NCBI RefSeq assembly: GCF_009664855.1
Contig: NZ_CP045928.1
Span: 4,762,443 to 4,826,442 of the forward strand
Length of the DNA stretch: 64,000 nucleotides
Direction of reading: 5' to 3'
Source: Flavobacterium sp. SLB02
GTDB lineage: Bacteria > Bacteroidota > Bacteroidia > Flavobacteriales > Flavobacteriaceae
Shown: positions 35,690 through 44,520 of the stretch, in pieces
Position numbering within the stretch: position 1 is the first letter of the stretch
Layout: every line of letters begins with the position of its first letter
Notes under the pieces: generated by a model
The model's input: the letters and a program-made list of their open reading frames with translations, nothing else
What the model was told of the DNA's origin: nothing
Database searches by the model: none
Program-made: the position numbers and the translations under genes

Positions 35690-36646
35690 ATGTTAAGCAG
35701 ACAGCATAAACTTTTAGTAATGAAAATTGTTAGTTTGTTCTCAGTAGTGAGAGGTTACAACATTCCTATTATTGTTTTAGCACAATATTTATCTGCGATT
35801 TTTATATTGGCTCCTGAGAAAAGGGCGCTCGACATTTTACTTGATTTTAATTTATTTTTAATTGTTTTTGCTTCTGCGATTACGATTGCTTCAGGATATA
35901 TTATTAATAATTTTTACGACAGTCAAAAGGATTTAATCAACAGACCCAACAAATCGATGCTGGATCGATTAGTAAGTCAGAAAACGAAATTGTCAGTGTA
36001 TTTTACGCTTAATTTTATTGCAGCTTTCATGGCTTTGATTGTTTCCTGGCGTGCATTTTTGTTCTTTTCGGCGTATATTTTCCTTATTTGGTTTTACTCT
36101 CATAAAATAAAAAAATACCCCATTGTTGGTAATTTGACCGCTGCGTTTTTGGCTGTTTTGCCTTTTTTCGCAATTCTGCTCTATTTCTACAATAAGGTTT
36201 CGTTTGAGGAAATTGAGGATCATATGAGTCATTTTATGGTGATTTCGGCACATGCGGTTTTCTTGTTTTTATTATTGCTTGTTCGCGAAATGATAAAAGA
36301 TCTGGAGAATCTTAAAGGAGATTTGGTAAACAATTACAGAACAATTCCGATCATCTATAACGAAACGGTTTCTAAACAAATTATTACAGTTCTAACATTT
36401 TTAACCGTGATTCCGGTGTATATCCTAATCAACATTTATGATGTGGGTTATATGGATATTTACTTTTATGTATGTTTTGCCGTTTTGTTGTTTTTCCTGA
36501 TTTACTTATGGAAATCGAATTCTAAAGGGCAGTTTCTGCTTTTGCATAATGTATTGAAATTCCTAATTGTTTCAGGCGTTTGCTGTATTGTTTTGATAAA
36601 CCCAAGTGTTTTATGGCACGGGAAGAACTTGCTTTTACATCCCTAG
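35690..36646 (+). CDS. UbiA-family prenyltransferase (geranylgeranylglycerol-phosphate geranylgeranyltransferase type)
   Basis: A 318-residue integral membrane prenyltransferase. The first Asp-rich motif INNFYDSQKDLINRPNK lies near residues 68-84 and a second acidic motif, REMIKDLENLKGD, near 201-213. Hydrophobic helices fill the rest. Flavobacterial members next to mevalonate genes are usually annotated as GGGP geranylgeranyltransferases; a menaquinone-type role is the alternative. An ATG at 35711 (MKIVSLFSVVRGYN) is an equally good start. Confidence 0.82.
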   Translation: MLSRQHKLLVMKIVSLFSVVRGYNIPIIVLAQYLSAIFILAPEKRALDILLDFNLFLIVFASAITIASGYIINNFYDSQKDLINRPNKSMLDRLVSQKTKLSVYFTLNFIAAFMALIVSWRAFLFFSAYIFLIWFYSHKIKKYPIVGNLTAAFLAVLPFFAILLYFYNKVSFEEIEDHMSHFMVISAHAVFLFLLLLVREMIKDLENLKGDLVNNYRTIPIIYNETVSKQIITVLTFLTVIPVYILINIYDVGYMDIYFYVCFAVLLFFLIYLWKSNSKGQFLLLHNVLKFLIVSGVCCIVLINPSVLWHGKNLLLHP

Positions 36647-36671
36647 CTTGGATAATGGCTTATGCTAAAAA

Positions 36672-36772
36672 TGGCACGCAGATGACGCGGATCTAGGCAG
36701 ATGTGCACAGATTTTTTATTCCCAACTTTGTGTTTTCTCTGTGTAAAATCTTTGTGCATCTCTGTGGTAACC
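36672..36772. repeat. dispersed CGCAGAT / CTCTGTG-type repeats
   Basis: GGCACGCAGATGACGCGGAT ... GCAGATGTGCACAGATT (36673-36712) is followed by CTTTGTGTTTTCTCTGTGTA ... TTTGTGCATCTCTGTGGTAA (36725-36771). Both are low-complexity repeat types scattered through related genomes. Similar CGCAGAT or CCGCGT pieces occur at 40360-40400, 40497-40552 and 61409-61442. Confidence 0.6.
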
Positions 36773-36785
36773 TTTCTCAAAATGT

Positions 36786-36920
36786 CTGAAAAAAAGCCAA
36801 TTATCTGAAAATAGCCCCGATTGCAGTGGAAATCTTTTTATATTTTTCCTTTAAAAAAATAAAAGATTGAAACGAAAAGCGGGAGAAGATGCCTGAAAAA
36901 AAGCCAATTGTACTGCTCCT
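36786..36920. repeat. structured repeat element (possible Flavo-1-like RNA) flanked by 17-bp direct repeats
   Basis: A core starting AGCCCCGATTGCAGTGGAAAT at 36813 is followed by a U-rich/A-rich hairpin (CTTTTTATATTTTTCC with TTAAAAAAATAAAAG) and GATTGAAACGAAAAGCGGGA ending near 36884. CTGAAAAAAAGCCAATT occurs as a perfect direct repeat on either side (36786-36802 and 36893-36909). The GCCCCGA...GCGGGA frame with variable hairpin is a recurrent flavobacterial intergenic element and may correspond to the Flavo-1 RNA motif; this needs a covariance search. A related element lies at 62213-62296. Confidence 0.5.
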
Positions 36921-36988
36921 GCAGCCCTAAAAAATAATAGCTATTAATCTAAGAACAATGAACTTAGGATTATTTAGCAAGAATAAAC

Positions 36989-36996
36989 TATCTTTG
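36989..36996 (+). promoter_or_regulatory. -7 box upstream of pseudouridine synthase gene
   Basis: TATCTTTG, followed by CACAAATTACAG, ends 17 bases before the ATG at 37014. The spacing is the same as at mvaD and the box is identical to the tRNA promoters. Confidence 0.6.
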
Positions 36997-37013
36997 CACA
37001 AATTACAGAATTT

Positions 37014-37922
37014 ATGAACAATAAGGAAGGCAATAATAAAAGAGGCGGTTCTAGACCAAATAGCTCTAGGCCAAACTCTAACAAGCCAAAACCTCCTATG
37101 GCGAAGCGCGCCCAAGGGCCGAAAAAAGTGAAACCTGCTGTTAAGGCTGCGGAAGAAGAAGCGGCACAAAAACTTAAAAAACAGAATCAGGCTCCAAAAA
37201 GACAAAAAGCTGCAGACGAAATTCGTTTGAATAAATACATCTCTAATTCTGGTGTTTGTTCGCGTCGTGATGCTGATATATACATTCAGTCTGGAAACGT
37301 TAAAGTAAATGGCGTACCGGTTACTGAAATGGGTTATTTAGTAAAATTGAATGATGTTATTAATTTTGATGGTGTAGTTTTGACTCCTGAAAAGAAAGAA
37401 TACATCTTGTTGAACAAACCTAAAAACTTTACAACTGCGCTTGACGAAGGTCAGGAATACCGTAACGTTCTGGAACTTGTTCGTGGTTCTACAACGGCAA
37501 AAATTGCCCCAATTGGTAGAATGGACAAGAATACAACTGGTTTATTGTTGTTTACTAATGATACTGATATGATTCGTAAATTTACTTTGCCGAGTCAGAA
37601 ATCATCTAAAATCTATCAGGTTTCTCTAGATAAAAACTTGAAATTTGAGGATTTAGAAAAAATAAGCAAAGGTTTGGTTCTTGACGGACACCGTGTGTTT
37701 GTTGAAGAAATAAGTTATATCGAGAAAGAAGCAAAAAGCGAAGTGGGTCTTAAACTGCGTTCATCGAATGTAAAAGTGGTTCGTGCTATTTTCGAAAACT
37801 TTGACTATGATGTTTTACGTATAGATCGTGTATCGTTTGCTGGTTTGACCAAAAAGAATTTACCAAGAGGTAACTGGCGCTTTTTGACAGAGCAAGAAAT
37901 TATCAATTTGAAAAACGTTTAA
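37014..37922 (+). CDS. rRNA pseudouridine synthase, RluB/RsuA family
   Basis: A 302-residue enzyme. Residues 1-70 form a basic, low-complexity extension (NNKRGGSRPNSSRPNSNKPK) common in Bacteroidota members. An S4 RNA-binding domain follows (about 72-130, RLNKYISNSGVCSRRDADIY). The catalytic domain has IGRMDKNTTGLLLFTNDTD, where the Asp is the catalytic residue of the RsuA/RluB/E/F group. It isomerises a uridine in ribosomal RNA; which one cannot be told. Confidence 0.92.
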   Translation: MNNKEGNNKRGGSRPNSSRPNSNKPKPPMAKRAQGPKKVKPAVKAAEEEAAQKLKKQNQAPKRQKAADEIRLNKYISNSGVCSRRDADIYIQSGNVKVNGVPVTEMGYLVKLNDVINFDGVVLTPEKKEYILLNKPKNFTTALDEGQEYRNVLELVRGSTTAKIAPIGRMDKNTTGLLLFTNDTDMIRKFTLPSQKSSKIYQVSLDKNLKFEDLEKISKGLVLDGHRVFVEEISYIEKEAKSEVGLKLRSSNVKVVRAIFENFDYDVLRIDRVSFAGLTKKNLPRGNWRFLTEQEIINLKNV

Positions 37923-37951
37923 GAAACGATTCAAAAATTGATTTGAATATA

Positions 37952-37988
37952 AATCCTGTTTTACTTTTGTAAGATGGGATTTTTTTTA
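37952..37988 (+). terminator. terminator after pseudouridine synthase gene
   Basis: An imperfect stem, AATCC...TTAC with GTAA...GGATT around a TTTT loop, runs into a T8 tract (37981 onward). It overlaps the region where the convergent DUF937 gene ends. Confidence 0.7.
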
Positions 37989-37990
37989 TT

Positions 37991-38593
37991 TTAGAAACTG
38001 AAAAAGTTGTGACCGAAAAGGGTGAAAATAGATCTTCCGATGGATTGGTTTTTTTCTTCGACTGATTCGTAACATGAAAAACCTAAGATAATTTTGATTC
38101 CGGGAGGAATGCTGTTTAAGATATCTCTTTTTTGATCGTCCAGAAGTAATTTTAGACTGTCTAACAATTGAAGATTGTTTTTAAGATAAGAAGCAACTAA
38201 TAAGGCTGAAAAGTTTAGGATCTCTCTGGCTGTTTCGCTTTTGATGCCGACTTCGTTGGAGATCATTTCAGAAATTCTTCCTTTTTTATTTGTAAAAATT
38301 TCTTTCAGTAAATCGTTTCCTTCCAAGCGATAACAATCATCTACTGATAAAATTCGGCCGGATGTAAAATCGACTTCCTGATAAAATGTCGAATCTTCTT
38401 GTATTTGCGAGACCAGTCCTTTGCAAAAATCCGATTCCTCGGCCCTATTGTATAAACCCATTAAGACTGTACCTATCGAAACATCAATTCCCTTTATTAA
38501 AAGTGCATCATTTTCAAAATAAAACTTGTTTAACTTTGAAACAACATTAGAAGAAATAAAACGTCTAAGTTCAATTTGTAGGTTTGGAGTCAT
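37991..38593 (-). CDS. DUF937-like protein
   Basis: A 200-residue soluble, helical protein without signal or membrane segments. The sequence around ISEMISNEVGIKSETAREIL and NFSALLVASYLKN resembles the repeated helical pattern of DUF937 proteins, whose role is unknown. It is convergent with the pseudouridine synthase gene and stands alone. The 270 bases upstream of it are AT-rich with no further gene. Confidence 0.65.
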   Translation of the reverse strand: MTPNLQIELRRFISSNVVSKLNKFYFENDALLIKGIDVSIGTVLMGLYNRAEESDFCKGLVSQIQEDSTFYQEVDFTSGRILSVDDCYRLEGNDLLKEIFTNKKGRISEMISNEVGIKSETAREILNFSALLVASYLKNNLQLLDSLKLLLDDQKRDILNSIPPGIKIILGFSCYESVEEKNQSIGRSIFTLFGHNFFSF

Positions 38594-38867
38594 ACTTAAA
38601 TGGTTTAAAATGTTATTTAAATCTATTCAAAATAACCGATAAAGTGAGGCTTTTTATCGTTTATCAGGATAAAAATATAAAATATTTTAACATTTCCAAA
38701 AAATAAGTGAAATACCTGAGCGATCGATTAACAGTTGTTTAACAAAAAAAACTGCTCGCGTCAGTAAACATAACCCTTTCGTTATCAAATCAAAGTAGAA
38801 TTATTTTTTTGTAAATTTTAACAAAAAAATCAAAAAATAAGAAAAAAGCTAAATAACTGTTACACAA

Positions 38868-39368
38868 TTAAAACAAAAAGTTTCGATATTCCCATGTGAC
38901 ACTCAAAAATATGCCTAGAAAAATAATACAAAACATAAAATTGATAAAACTAGAGGCCAAAAAACCAAGTAAAGATCCCGTTGCAGCCTTTAGCGCTCGT
39001 TTGTGATTTTTTGAATCATAAATTATTTCGCCCACAAAAGCCCCCACAAAAGGACCAATAATAACTCCAAAAGGTATAGGTGCCAGAATACCAACAATTA
39101 ACCCAATATTGGTTCCCCAGATTCCGTACGAACTTCCTCCAAATTTTTTGGTTCCTTTTGCCGGAATCACATAATCGAGAACCGTTATTATTATCGTGAT
39201 CACAAGGGTAATACCCAGAACCCAATAATTATTCTCTACCGCTTTTGTCATGTACAGCAATAAAAGCCCCACCCAACAACTGGTCAAGCCAGGCAAGACA
39301 GGCAGAAAACTACCAAAAATGCCCACGATCATGCATATAAAACCAAGTAACAACAATAGTAAATCCAT
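38868..39368 (-). CDS. DUF456 family membrane protein
   Basis: A 166-residue protein with about four membrane segments and the DUF456 features: PVLPGLTSCWVGLLLLYMTK, LDYVIPAKGTKKFGGSSYGI and FVGAFVGEIIYDSKNHKRAL, with Gly-rich helices. Role unknown. It is divergent from the exported protein gene at 39418; only 49 bases separate the two starts, so the promoters must overlap. Confidence 0.88.
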   Translation of the reverse strand: MDLLLLLLGFICMIVGIFGSFLPVLPGLTSCWVGLLLLYMTKAVENNYWVLGITLVITIIITVLDYVIPAKGTKKFGGSSYGIWGTNIGLIVGILAPIPFGVIIGPFVGAFVGEIIYDSKNHKRALKAATGSLLGFLASSFINFMFCIIFLGIFLSVTWEYRNFLF

Positions 39369-39417
39369 ATATTTTTTTGTAATTTAGCACCTACAAACTC
39401 TTTAGTAAATCCAGTCA

Positions 39418-39801
39418 ATGCGCAGACTTTTACAAATCGCATTATTTATTTCCTTGATTATTTCAATCAACGATACTGCTTATGCGCAAGTTAAAAAACT
39501 GTCTGTCGACGATCAATTAATTCAGGATAGCATCTATAAAAGTAATAAGAAAAAAGTTCTCAATTTTTCTATGAAAGAATTTGATACACTTTTCTTTGAA
39601 TACTTTAATCGTAAAAATGATGCAAATGTTGTTTTAACCAGAAAAGAATTTTACAATTACACGGTTCAAATCGCTACATTTTCTGATCGCTTGTCTTCTC
39701 TATATCCTGACCAAAAAGAAGTTGCAGCGCAAAATAAAGAACAATGGCTTTCAGAAAGCTATGAAGATTATCTGCAATACAAAGCTTCTCAAAAAAAATA
39801 A
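39418..39801 (+). CDS. small exported protein of unknown function
   Basis: A 127-residue protein with a cleavable signal peptide (MRRLLQIALFISLIISINDTAYA, then QVKKLS). The mature part is charged and helical (FSMKEFDTLFFEYFNRKND, LYPDQKEVAAQNKEQWLSES). It is not a recognised family. It is followed after 47 bases by a lipoprotein gene on the same strand, and the two may form an envelope pair. Confidence 0.7.
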   Translation: MRRLLQIALFISLIISINDTAYAQVKKLSVDDQLIQDSIYKSNKKKVLNFSMKEFDTLFFEYFNRKNDANVVLTRKEFYNYTVQIATFSDRLSSLYPDQKEVAAQNKEQWLSESYEDYLQYKASQKK

Positions 39802-39848
39802 TCGTATTTTTATACCATAATCAGTTTATTCAATTCAACATCAAAATC

Positions 39849-40334
39849 TTGAAGCAGTTTTTCCTTTTTTTAGTTATCTTATCTTTCAATTCTTGTCAAT
39901 ATATTGACAAGCAGGTTCCGTCTGAAAAAGAGTTACTTCAAAAAGAATTAAAATCGATCAATTGGAAAGAAGTCGACGAATATCCATCAGTAGCAAATTG
40001 CGAAAAAATCGCTGATAAAAAACAACGCCAACAATGCTTTTTTCAGGTAATGGCACAGCTTATTCAGCAAAAACTAGACATCGATACACTTTCTATACTG
40101 TATCCTGAACTCGATACGATTCAGGTAAAAGTAACGGTTTTCCCTAATTCAACAATGAAATTCGAACCGCAATTTCCTAAAGACTCCGTTGCTTACGATA
40201 CCATCAAAATCGATAGTATTCTACATGCGCGTTTGGTCGATTTCCCAAAAATAAATCCTGCCCTAAAACGCGGACTTCCGGTAAAAACCCAATTTATTTT
40301 GCCTGTTATTCTTAAAGAAAAAGGTAAAGAGTAA
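39849..40334 (+). CDS. small lipoprotein of unknown function
   Basis: 161 residues beginning at a TTG codon. No ATG is available upstream of the signal, and starting here gives a complete lipoprotein signal (MKQFFLFLVILSFNSC, Cys16), which decides the start. The mature protein contains CEKIADKKQRQQCFFQVMAQ and a C-terminal LPVKTQFILPVILKEKGKE that looks like the end of a TonB C-terminal-like or energy-transducer-like fold, common in flavobacterial lipoproteins. That similarity is weak. Confidence 0.68.
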   Translation: MKQFFLFLVILSFNSCQYIDKQVPSEKELLQKELKSINWKEVDEYPSVANCEKIADKKQRQQCFFQVMAQLIQQKLDIDTLSILYPELDTIQVKVTVFPNSTMKFEPQFPKDSVAYDTIKIDSILHARLVDFPKINPALKRGLPVKTQFILPVILKEKGKE

Positions 40335-40354
40335 TTTTTTGATCTTTGAGATTT

Positions 40355-40618
40355 ATAGCACGCAGGTTTTACGGATTTAAACAGATCTGCGCAGATTTCT
40401 TTTTCTTATTTTATGTCATCGTACTAACAAAATACGGCACGTGTAATTCAACAAAGATTGAACTTAGACGATTTTCAAAATAAAACATTACAAAAAATCC
40501 GCCCAAATCCGTGCTTTCGCAAAGCGAATCCCTATCATCCGCGTGCCACTTAGCGTTCATAATAGTATACGTTTTCCATTGGAATTTGGAATTTATCGCA
40601 AGCCTTCGGGATTGGAAT
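40355..40618. repeat. mosaic of dispersed repeat pieces between lipoprotein and GT2 genes
   Basis: From left: AGCACGCAGGTTTTACGGAT ... GATCTGCGCAGATT (40359-40398), AAATCCGTGCTTTCGCAAAG...GCGTGCCAC (about 40504-40549), and TTGGAATTTGGAATTT (40579-40594) ... ATTGGAATTTAA, which supplies the last bases of the glycosyltransferase gene including its stop. A minus-strand frame runs through this mosaic, but its peptide is just translated repeat and is not proposed as a gene. Confidence 0.6.
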
Positions 40619-41722
40619 TTAATTTCTAAATCTTCTCCCCTTCCATTCATAAGTCCCAAATAAACTATACAAAGCGACAGTCGAACTAAAGAAAGGATAT
40701 AGCAAACTACTTAAAACCAGGCTTTTTATTCTGGTTTTAGTCAAAAACTGATTCGTTTTATAAAGCAGGATAAAATCGATTATAAACTTAGAAAAGGCTA
40801 ATAAAACAAAAAAAGGACAAGGCCAAATCGCTAAAACACAAAATAAAAATCCAATAACAAAACCCAGATTTCCAAACAAAACAATCAACCCTAAAACCTT
40901 TCCGAAATTACTTTGATACGAACTTGTTTTTGCTGCCCAACGCACTCGTTGATAAAATAAAGACTTCCAGTTTTCTGTTGGTTTTGTAATTACAATAGCC
41001 TCTTTTGCTTTTAGATAATCAACTTTATCCGGAAATAAATTGGCCGCTTTTTGCAATAAAAAAACATCATCGCCACTGGCAATTTTATTATTTCCGTCAA
41101 ACCCATTTAGCTTTTCGAACAAAGATTTCGTGTAGGCAAAATTAGCTCCGTTACACATAAAAGCGTTGCCAAGCCCAAAACTTCCTATTGTTGCTCCTTG
41201 TAAACTCGTTAAATCTAATTGTTGAAAATGATCCAGAAATGAATTCTCGCATTGATAAGTAACTGCGCCCGCAAGTATCGAGACATCATGTTGCTGAATA
41301 TAATTATCAAATGTTAGAAGCCAGTTTTTAGGCACCAGGCAATCAGCATCAGTAGTAATCACCCACTTGGTTTTTACGTGTTGCATCGCTGTAGCAATGG
41401 CATCTTTTTTAGGAGAATTCGAAACTCTAATATTATCGATTATAAAAACCTGGAATTTGGAATTTAAAATTTGGAATTTTTCGCTAGAATTGTCATCCAC
41501 TAAAATTACTTCGAATAAATTCTTCGGATAATTTAAGTTTGAAAAGCTTTGCAAAAGGTTTGGCAAATTCTCTTCTTCATCCCTGAACGGAACTATAATT
41601 GTAAAACTGGTTCGCGGTTTTAAGTCTTCTTTTTGATAGTTCTTTACTTTGGTAAAACCATAAATAAGTAAGCCTATCGTAATTACATAGATAGATAATA
41701 TGAAAAATAAAAACCAGATCAT
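40619..41722 (-). CDS. family 2 glycosyltransferase
   Basis: A 367-residue membrane-bound GT-A glycosyltransferase. One N-terminal membrane helix (1-22) is followed by the catalytic domain (FTIIVPFRDEEENLPNLLQS, LVDDNSS, TDADCLVPKNW with the DxD motif, and FYQRVRWAAKTSSY, a QxxRW-type motif) and by C-terminal helices. It adds a sugar to a lipid or polymer of unknown identity. Residues 80-92 (SEKFQILNSKFQV) come from a dispersed TTGGAATTT repeat. ATGA overlap with the upstream flippase-like gene shows coupled translation. Confidence 0.9.
   Translation of the reverse strand: MIWFLFFILSIYVITIGLLIYGFTKVKNYQKEDLKPRTSFTIIVPFRDEEENLPNLLQSFSNLNYPKNLFEVILVDDNSSEKFQILNSKFQVFIIDNIRVSNSPKKDAIATAMQHVKTKWVITTDADCLVPKNWLLTFDNYIQQHDVSILAGAVTYQCENSFLDHFQQLDLTSLQGATIGSFGLGNAFMCNGANFAYTKSLFEKLNGFDGNNKIASGDDVFLLQKAANLFPDKVDYLKAKEAIVITKPTENWKSLFYQRVRWAAKTSSYQSNFGKVLGLIVLFGNLGFVIGFLFCVLAIWPCPFFVLLAFSKFIIDFILLYKTNQFLTKTRIKSLVLSSLLYPFFSSTVALYSLFGTYEWKGRRFRN
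41452..41485. repeat. TTGGAATTT dispersed repeat inside the GT2 gene
   Basis: TGGAATTTGGAATTTAAAAT followed by TTGGAATTTTTCGC, the same type as at 40579-40594 just past the gene's 3' end and as AAATTCCAAAA at 1556-1584. On the coding strand it reads in frame as KFQILNSKFQ. Confidence 0.65.
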
Positions 41723-42663
41723 TCTACAGCTTTCGTTTTGAAATTCAGCACATAATAAGCACCAATAACTACTGGCAATACGACGTTAAGAAACCACATC
41801 AAAGTACTGATAAAAACTACAATCCATTCGTTTACACCTAATATTCCGAAGAAATATATGCCGACACTTCCTTTTACTGCAAAATCCAGAAACTGAAAAG
41901 TGGGTAATGATGAAGCCAAAAAATAAACCACAGCAATTGTAACAATCAAAGTAAAATAAGGCAAATCGACATCAAAAGCGAGAAACAAAACGTAATATTG
42001 ATGTGAGAAAACCAGGTAACGCAAAACTCCTAAAAGAATATTTTTACGATGAACCGCTTTAGGGATTTCATTGATTTTATGCAATAACTTTTCGATCGAA
42101 TATCCTTTGATTTTTATTTTCTTTAGTGAAAACAAAACAATAAAAAGCAATACAAAACCTCCAAATAAAATGGCAACCGTTTGAGTCGTAATCACCTCGT
42201 ATTTAGCATTAAAATACAATAAGCCAAAAAGCCCAAAAATCACCGTCAAGATCATTTGGATTCCATTGCAAATCAAATTCAGAAAAACTACTTGTTTAGC
42301 TTCAGATTTCGGATAAAACAATGCTTTTCCTGCGTACTCTCCCACACCATTTGGCGTAAAAATTCCTGCCGTAAGTGCCGCCAGAACTTGCTTTATAGCT
42401 TCTCCTAATGAGATTTCGTGAATTACTTTGGCCAGATTCTGCCATTTCAAAATCTCGAAATAACGATTCAAAACACTTAGAAGTAATATAAATCCAATTC
42501 CTAAAACCGATTGATTTTTGCGAAACAGCTTAATGAACTTTTGCCAATCGAGTTTGTCATTATTTGCTAACTGATTATAAATAAAATAAAATGCACCACC
42601 TACAATCAAAAGTTTGATCAGAAGAACTAGGAATTGTTTAGCTTTGTGAGGAATTGAAATCAT
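41719..42663 (-). CDS. lysylphosphatidylglycerol synthase-TM/flippase-like membrane protein (UPF0104)
   Basis: A 314-residue protein with about eight membrane helices and the family stretch LTAGIFTPNGVGEYAGKALF, plus SSLPTFQFLDFAVKGSVGIYFFG near the C-terminus. Proteins of this type are flippase-like or act with glycosyltransferases in envelope lipid or glycan synthesis. The frame stays open 20 codons upstream, but the ATG at 42663 was chosen because the family sequence begins there and a promoter-like box sits just before it. It overlaps the GT2 start by four bases. Confidence 0.85.
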   Translation of the reverse strand: MISIPHKAKQFLVLLIKLLIVGGAFYFIYNQLANNDKLDWQKFIKLFRKNQSVLGIGFILLLSVLNRYFEILKWQNLAKVIHEISLGEAIKQVLAALTAGIFTPNGVGEYAGKALFYPKSEAKQVVFLNLICNGIQMILTVIFGLFGLLYFNAKYEVITTQTVAILFGGFVLLFIVLFSLKKIKIKGYSIEKLLHKINEIPKAVHRKNILLGVLRYLVFSHQYYVLFLAFDVDLPYFTLIVTIAVVYFLASSLPTFQFLDFAVKGSVGIYFFGILGVNEWIVVFISTLMWFLNVVLPVVIGAYYVLNFKTKAVE

Positions 42664-42667
42664 GCCG

Positions 42668-42675
42668 CAAAAGTA
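42668..42675 (-). promoter_or_regulatory. TACTTTTG box directly before UPF0104 start
   Basis: On the minus strand TACTTTTG ends four bases before the ATG. If it is the -7 element, transcription would begin at or very near the A of ATG, giving a leaderless mRNA. No convincing -33 TTTG was found at the right distance. Confidence 0.35.
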
Positions 42676-42742
42676 ATCAATTTGAGTACGAATAATATTC
42701 GTTTTTCTAAAGATTAAAATCATCGATTATCCATATCAAAAT

Positions 42743-44515
42743 ATGTTAAAACTATTCATTAAAATATTCCTAGTATCCTTCCTATTCTATTCATGTAATA
42801 AAGTTGACTCTAAAAACCAACCTAGAACATATATTAGAATCATGGGAGAAAATTCTTGGGGATTTAATGATGAAAAAGGAAATTCTATTATCCCTTTAGG
42901 AAAATATAATTTTTTAAATCCTATTGATGAGAAAGGAATGATATTAGCTGAATTAGGCAATAAACATGGTTATATTGATATTAATCAAAAAATTATAGTT
43001 CCTTTCGAATATGATGACATTGATCTATTTAATCATGAATTGGCTTCAGTCAAAAAAAATGGTAAGTATGGTTTCGTAAATAGAAAAGGAAAAATAGTAA
43101 TCCCTATTCAATTTGATAATAATAGCGATTTTACAAACTCTGGATTAGCACTTGTAGAAAAAAATAATAAGTTTGGATTTATAAATCAAACAGGAAAAGA
43201 GATAATTTCAATCAATTATCAAAATGCCAATGAAGCTACATTTGACAGTTTAATTACATTGAACAAAAAAGGGAAATGGGCATTTTTCGATTATAAGGGA
43301 AAACAAAAAACAGATTTTATATATGATGAAATTTTTGTAACGGACATTAGTTTAAAAGGAGAAAATGGAAGTACTTTTTGGAGAAACGGATTGATTTTGG
43401 TTAGAAAAAATCGTCAAACCGCATATTTAGATAAAAATTTAAAAGAAGTAATTCCTTTTGGAAAATATGATTCCGGAGAAAGATTCAATCAAAATAGAAT
43501 TGCAATTGTTTCTAAAAATCACAAATATGGAATTATAAATGAATTTGGAAAAGAAATAGTCAAACCGGAATATGATACATTAGAACATCCCGAAGAAGGT
43601 TACCATGAATCTGAAATCTTCGAAGGAAAAAATAAAAATTATATTACTTTACTGGATAAAAGCGGAAATAAAATCTATGACAAAATAAAAGATTACCGCT
43701 TTGATTTTAGTCGTCTGCGCAAAAAAAATTATAGAATTTATATCATTCAGAATTTTAAAAAACAATATGGCGTAGTTGATGCTCAAGGACAAATAATTAT
43801 TCCTTTCATGTATGATGTAATTCAAGATTTTAACGGAACAGCAAATACAGTAGTCGAACTCAAAGGAAAATCTGGTATTATTAGTTCATTTAACCAAATT
43901 TTATATCCAATAGACAATGATGCAATAATGACTGGGAAAGATCTCGATTATTATATCATAAGCAAAAACAACAAAGCCGGAATTATTAGTAAAAATTTAA
44001 AAACAATTTTAAATTTCGATTATCAGGATTTGTCTCCTTGTTTTTATGACAATAAAAACTTTTTCATAGCTAAACAAAATAATAAATATGGCGTTATAAA
44101 TAGATTAGGAAGAATAGTTATTCCTTTTGAATATAGTAAAATGTCAAATTGGGTCGAATATGGTCCAGGTTCTAATTATCATTTTGTTAGCAAAAACAAT
44201 AAGAATGGTTTGATTACCAAAGAAGGAAAAACTGTGATTCCGGTTATTTATGATAGTTTGTTTTACATCGATAATAACAAAATTATTCTTTCTAAAAATG
44301 GCGAATATGGCGTCGTAAACATTAATAATAAAAGTATAATACCTCTTGAGTATGAAAAAATATATACAGATTTAGCCTTTGCTGCAAAAAAGGAAGTAGA
44401 TGAATTTTATGTTTTAAAAAATGGAAAGTATTTCATTATAAATAATAAAAAGAAAATAATTAAAGAGAATATCTCTAAGGAAGAAGTTGAAAAGAAATTC
44501 TCTTATTTAAATTAA
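42743..44515 (+). CDS. WG-repeat lipoprotein
   Basis: 590 residues with a lipoprotein signal (LVSFLFYSC, Cys18) followed by about 14 repeats of the WG/KWG type, units of about 35-45 residues such as KNGKYGFVNRKGKIVIPIQF, KNNKFGFINQTGKEIISINY and QNNKYGVINRLGRIVIPFEY. WG repeats form beta-rich structures of unknown binding role in Bacteroidota. The gene is more AT-rich than its neighbours (many AAA, AAT and ATA codons). It is divergent from the flippase-like gene and ends 5 bases before ruvC. Confidence 0.9.
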   Translation: MLKLFIKIFLVSFLFYSCNKVDSKNQPRTYIRIMGENSWGFNDEKGNSIIPLGKYNFLNPIDEKGMILAELGNKHGYIDINQKIIVPFEYDDIDLFNHELASVKKNGKYGFVNRKGKIVIPIQFDNNSDFTNSGLALVEKNNKFGFINQTGKEIISINYQNANEATFDSLITLNKKGKWAFFDYKGKQKTDFIYDEIFVTDISLKGENGSTFWRNGLILVRKNRQTAYLDKNLKEVIPFGKYDSGERFNQNRIAIVSKNHKYGIINEFGKEIVKPEYDTLEHPEEGYHESEIFEGKNKNYITLLDKSGNKIYDKIKDYRFDFSRLRKKNYRIYIIQNFKKQYGVVDAQGQIIIPFMYDVIQDFNGTANTVVELKGKSGIISSFNQILYPIDNDAIMTGKDLDYYIISKNNKAGIISKNLKTILNFDYQDLSPCFYDNKNFFIAKQNNKYGVINRLGRIVIPFEYSKMSNWVEYGPGSNYHFVSKNNKNGLITKEGKTVIPVIYDSLFYIDNNKIILSKNGEYGVVNINNKSIIPLEYEKIYTDLAFAAKKEVDEFYVLKNGKYFIINNKKKIIKENISKEEVEKKFSYLN

Positions 44516-44520
44516 AAAAC

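Noticed and set aside
40411..40659. An 82-residue minus-strand frame at the 3' side of the GT2 gene
   Set aside because: Composed of translated dispersed repeats and overlapping the GT2 end; no sign of a real protein.
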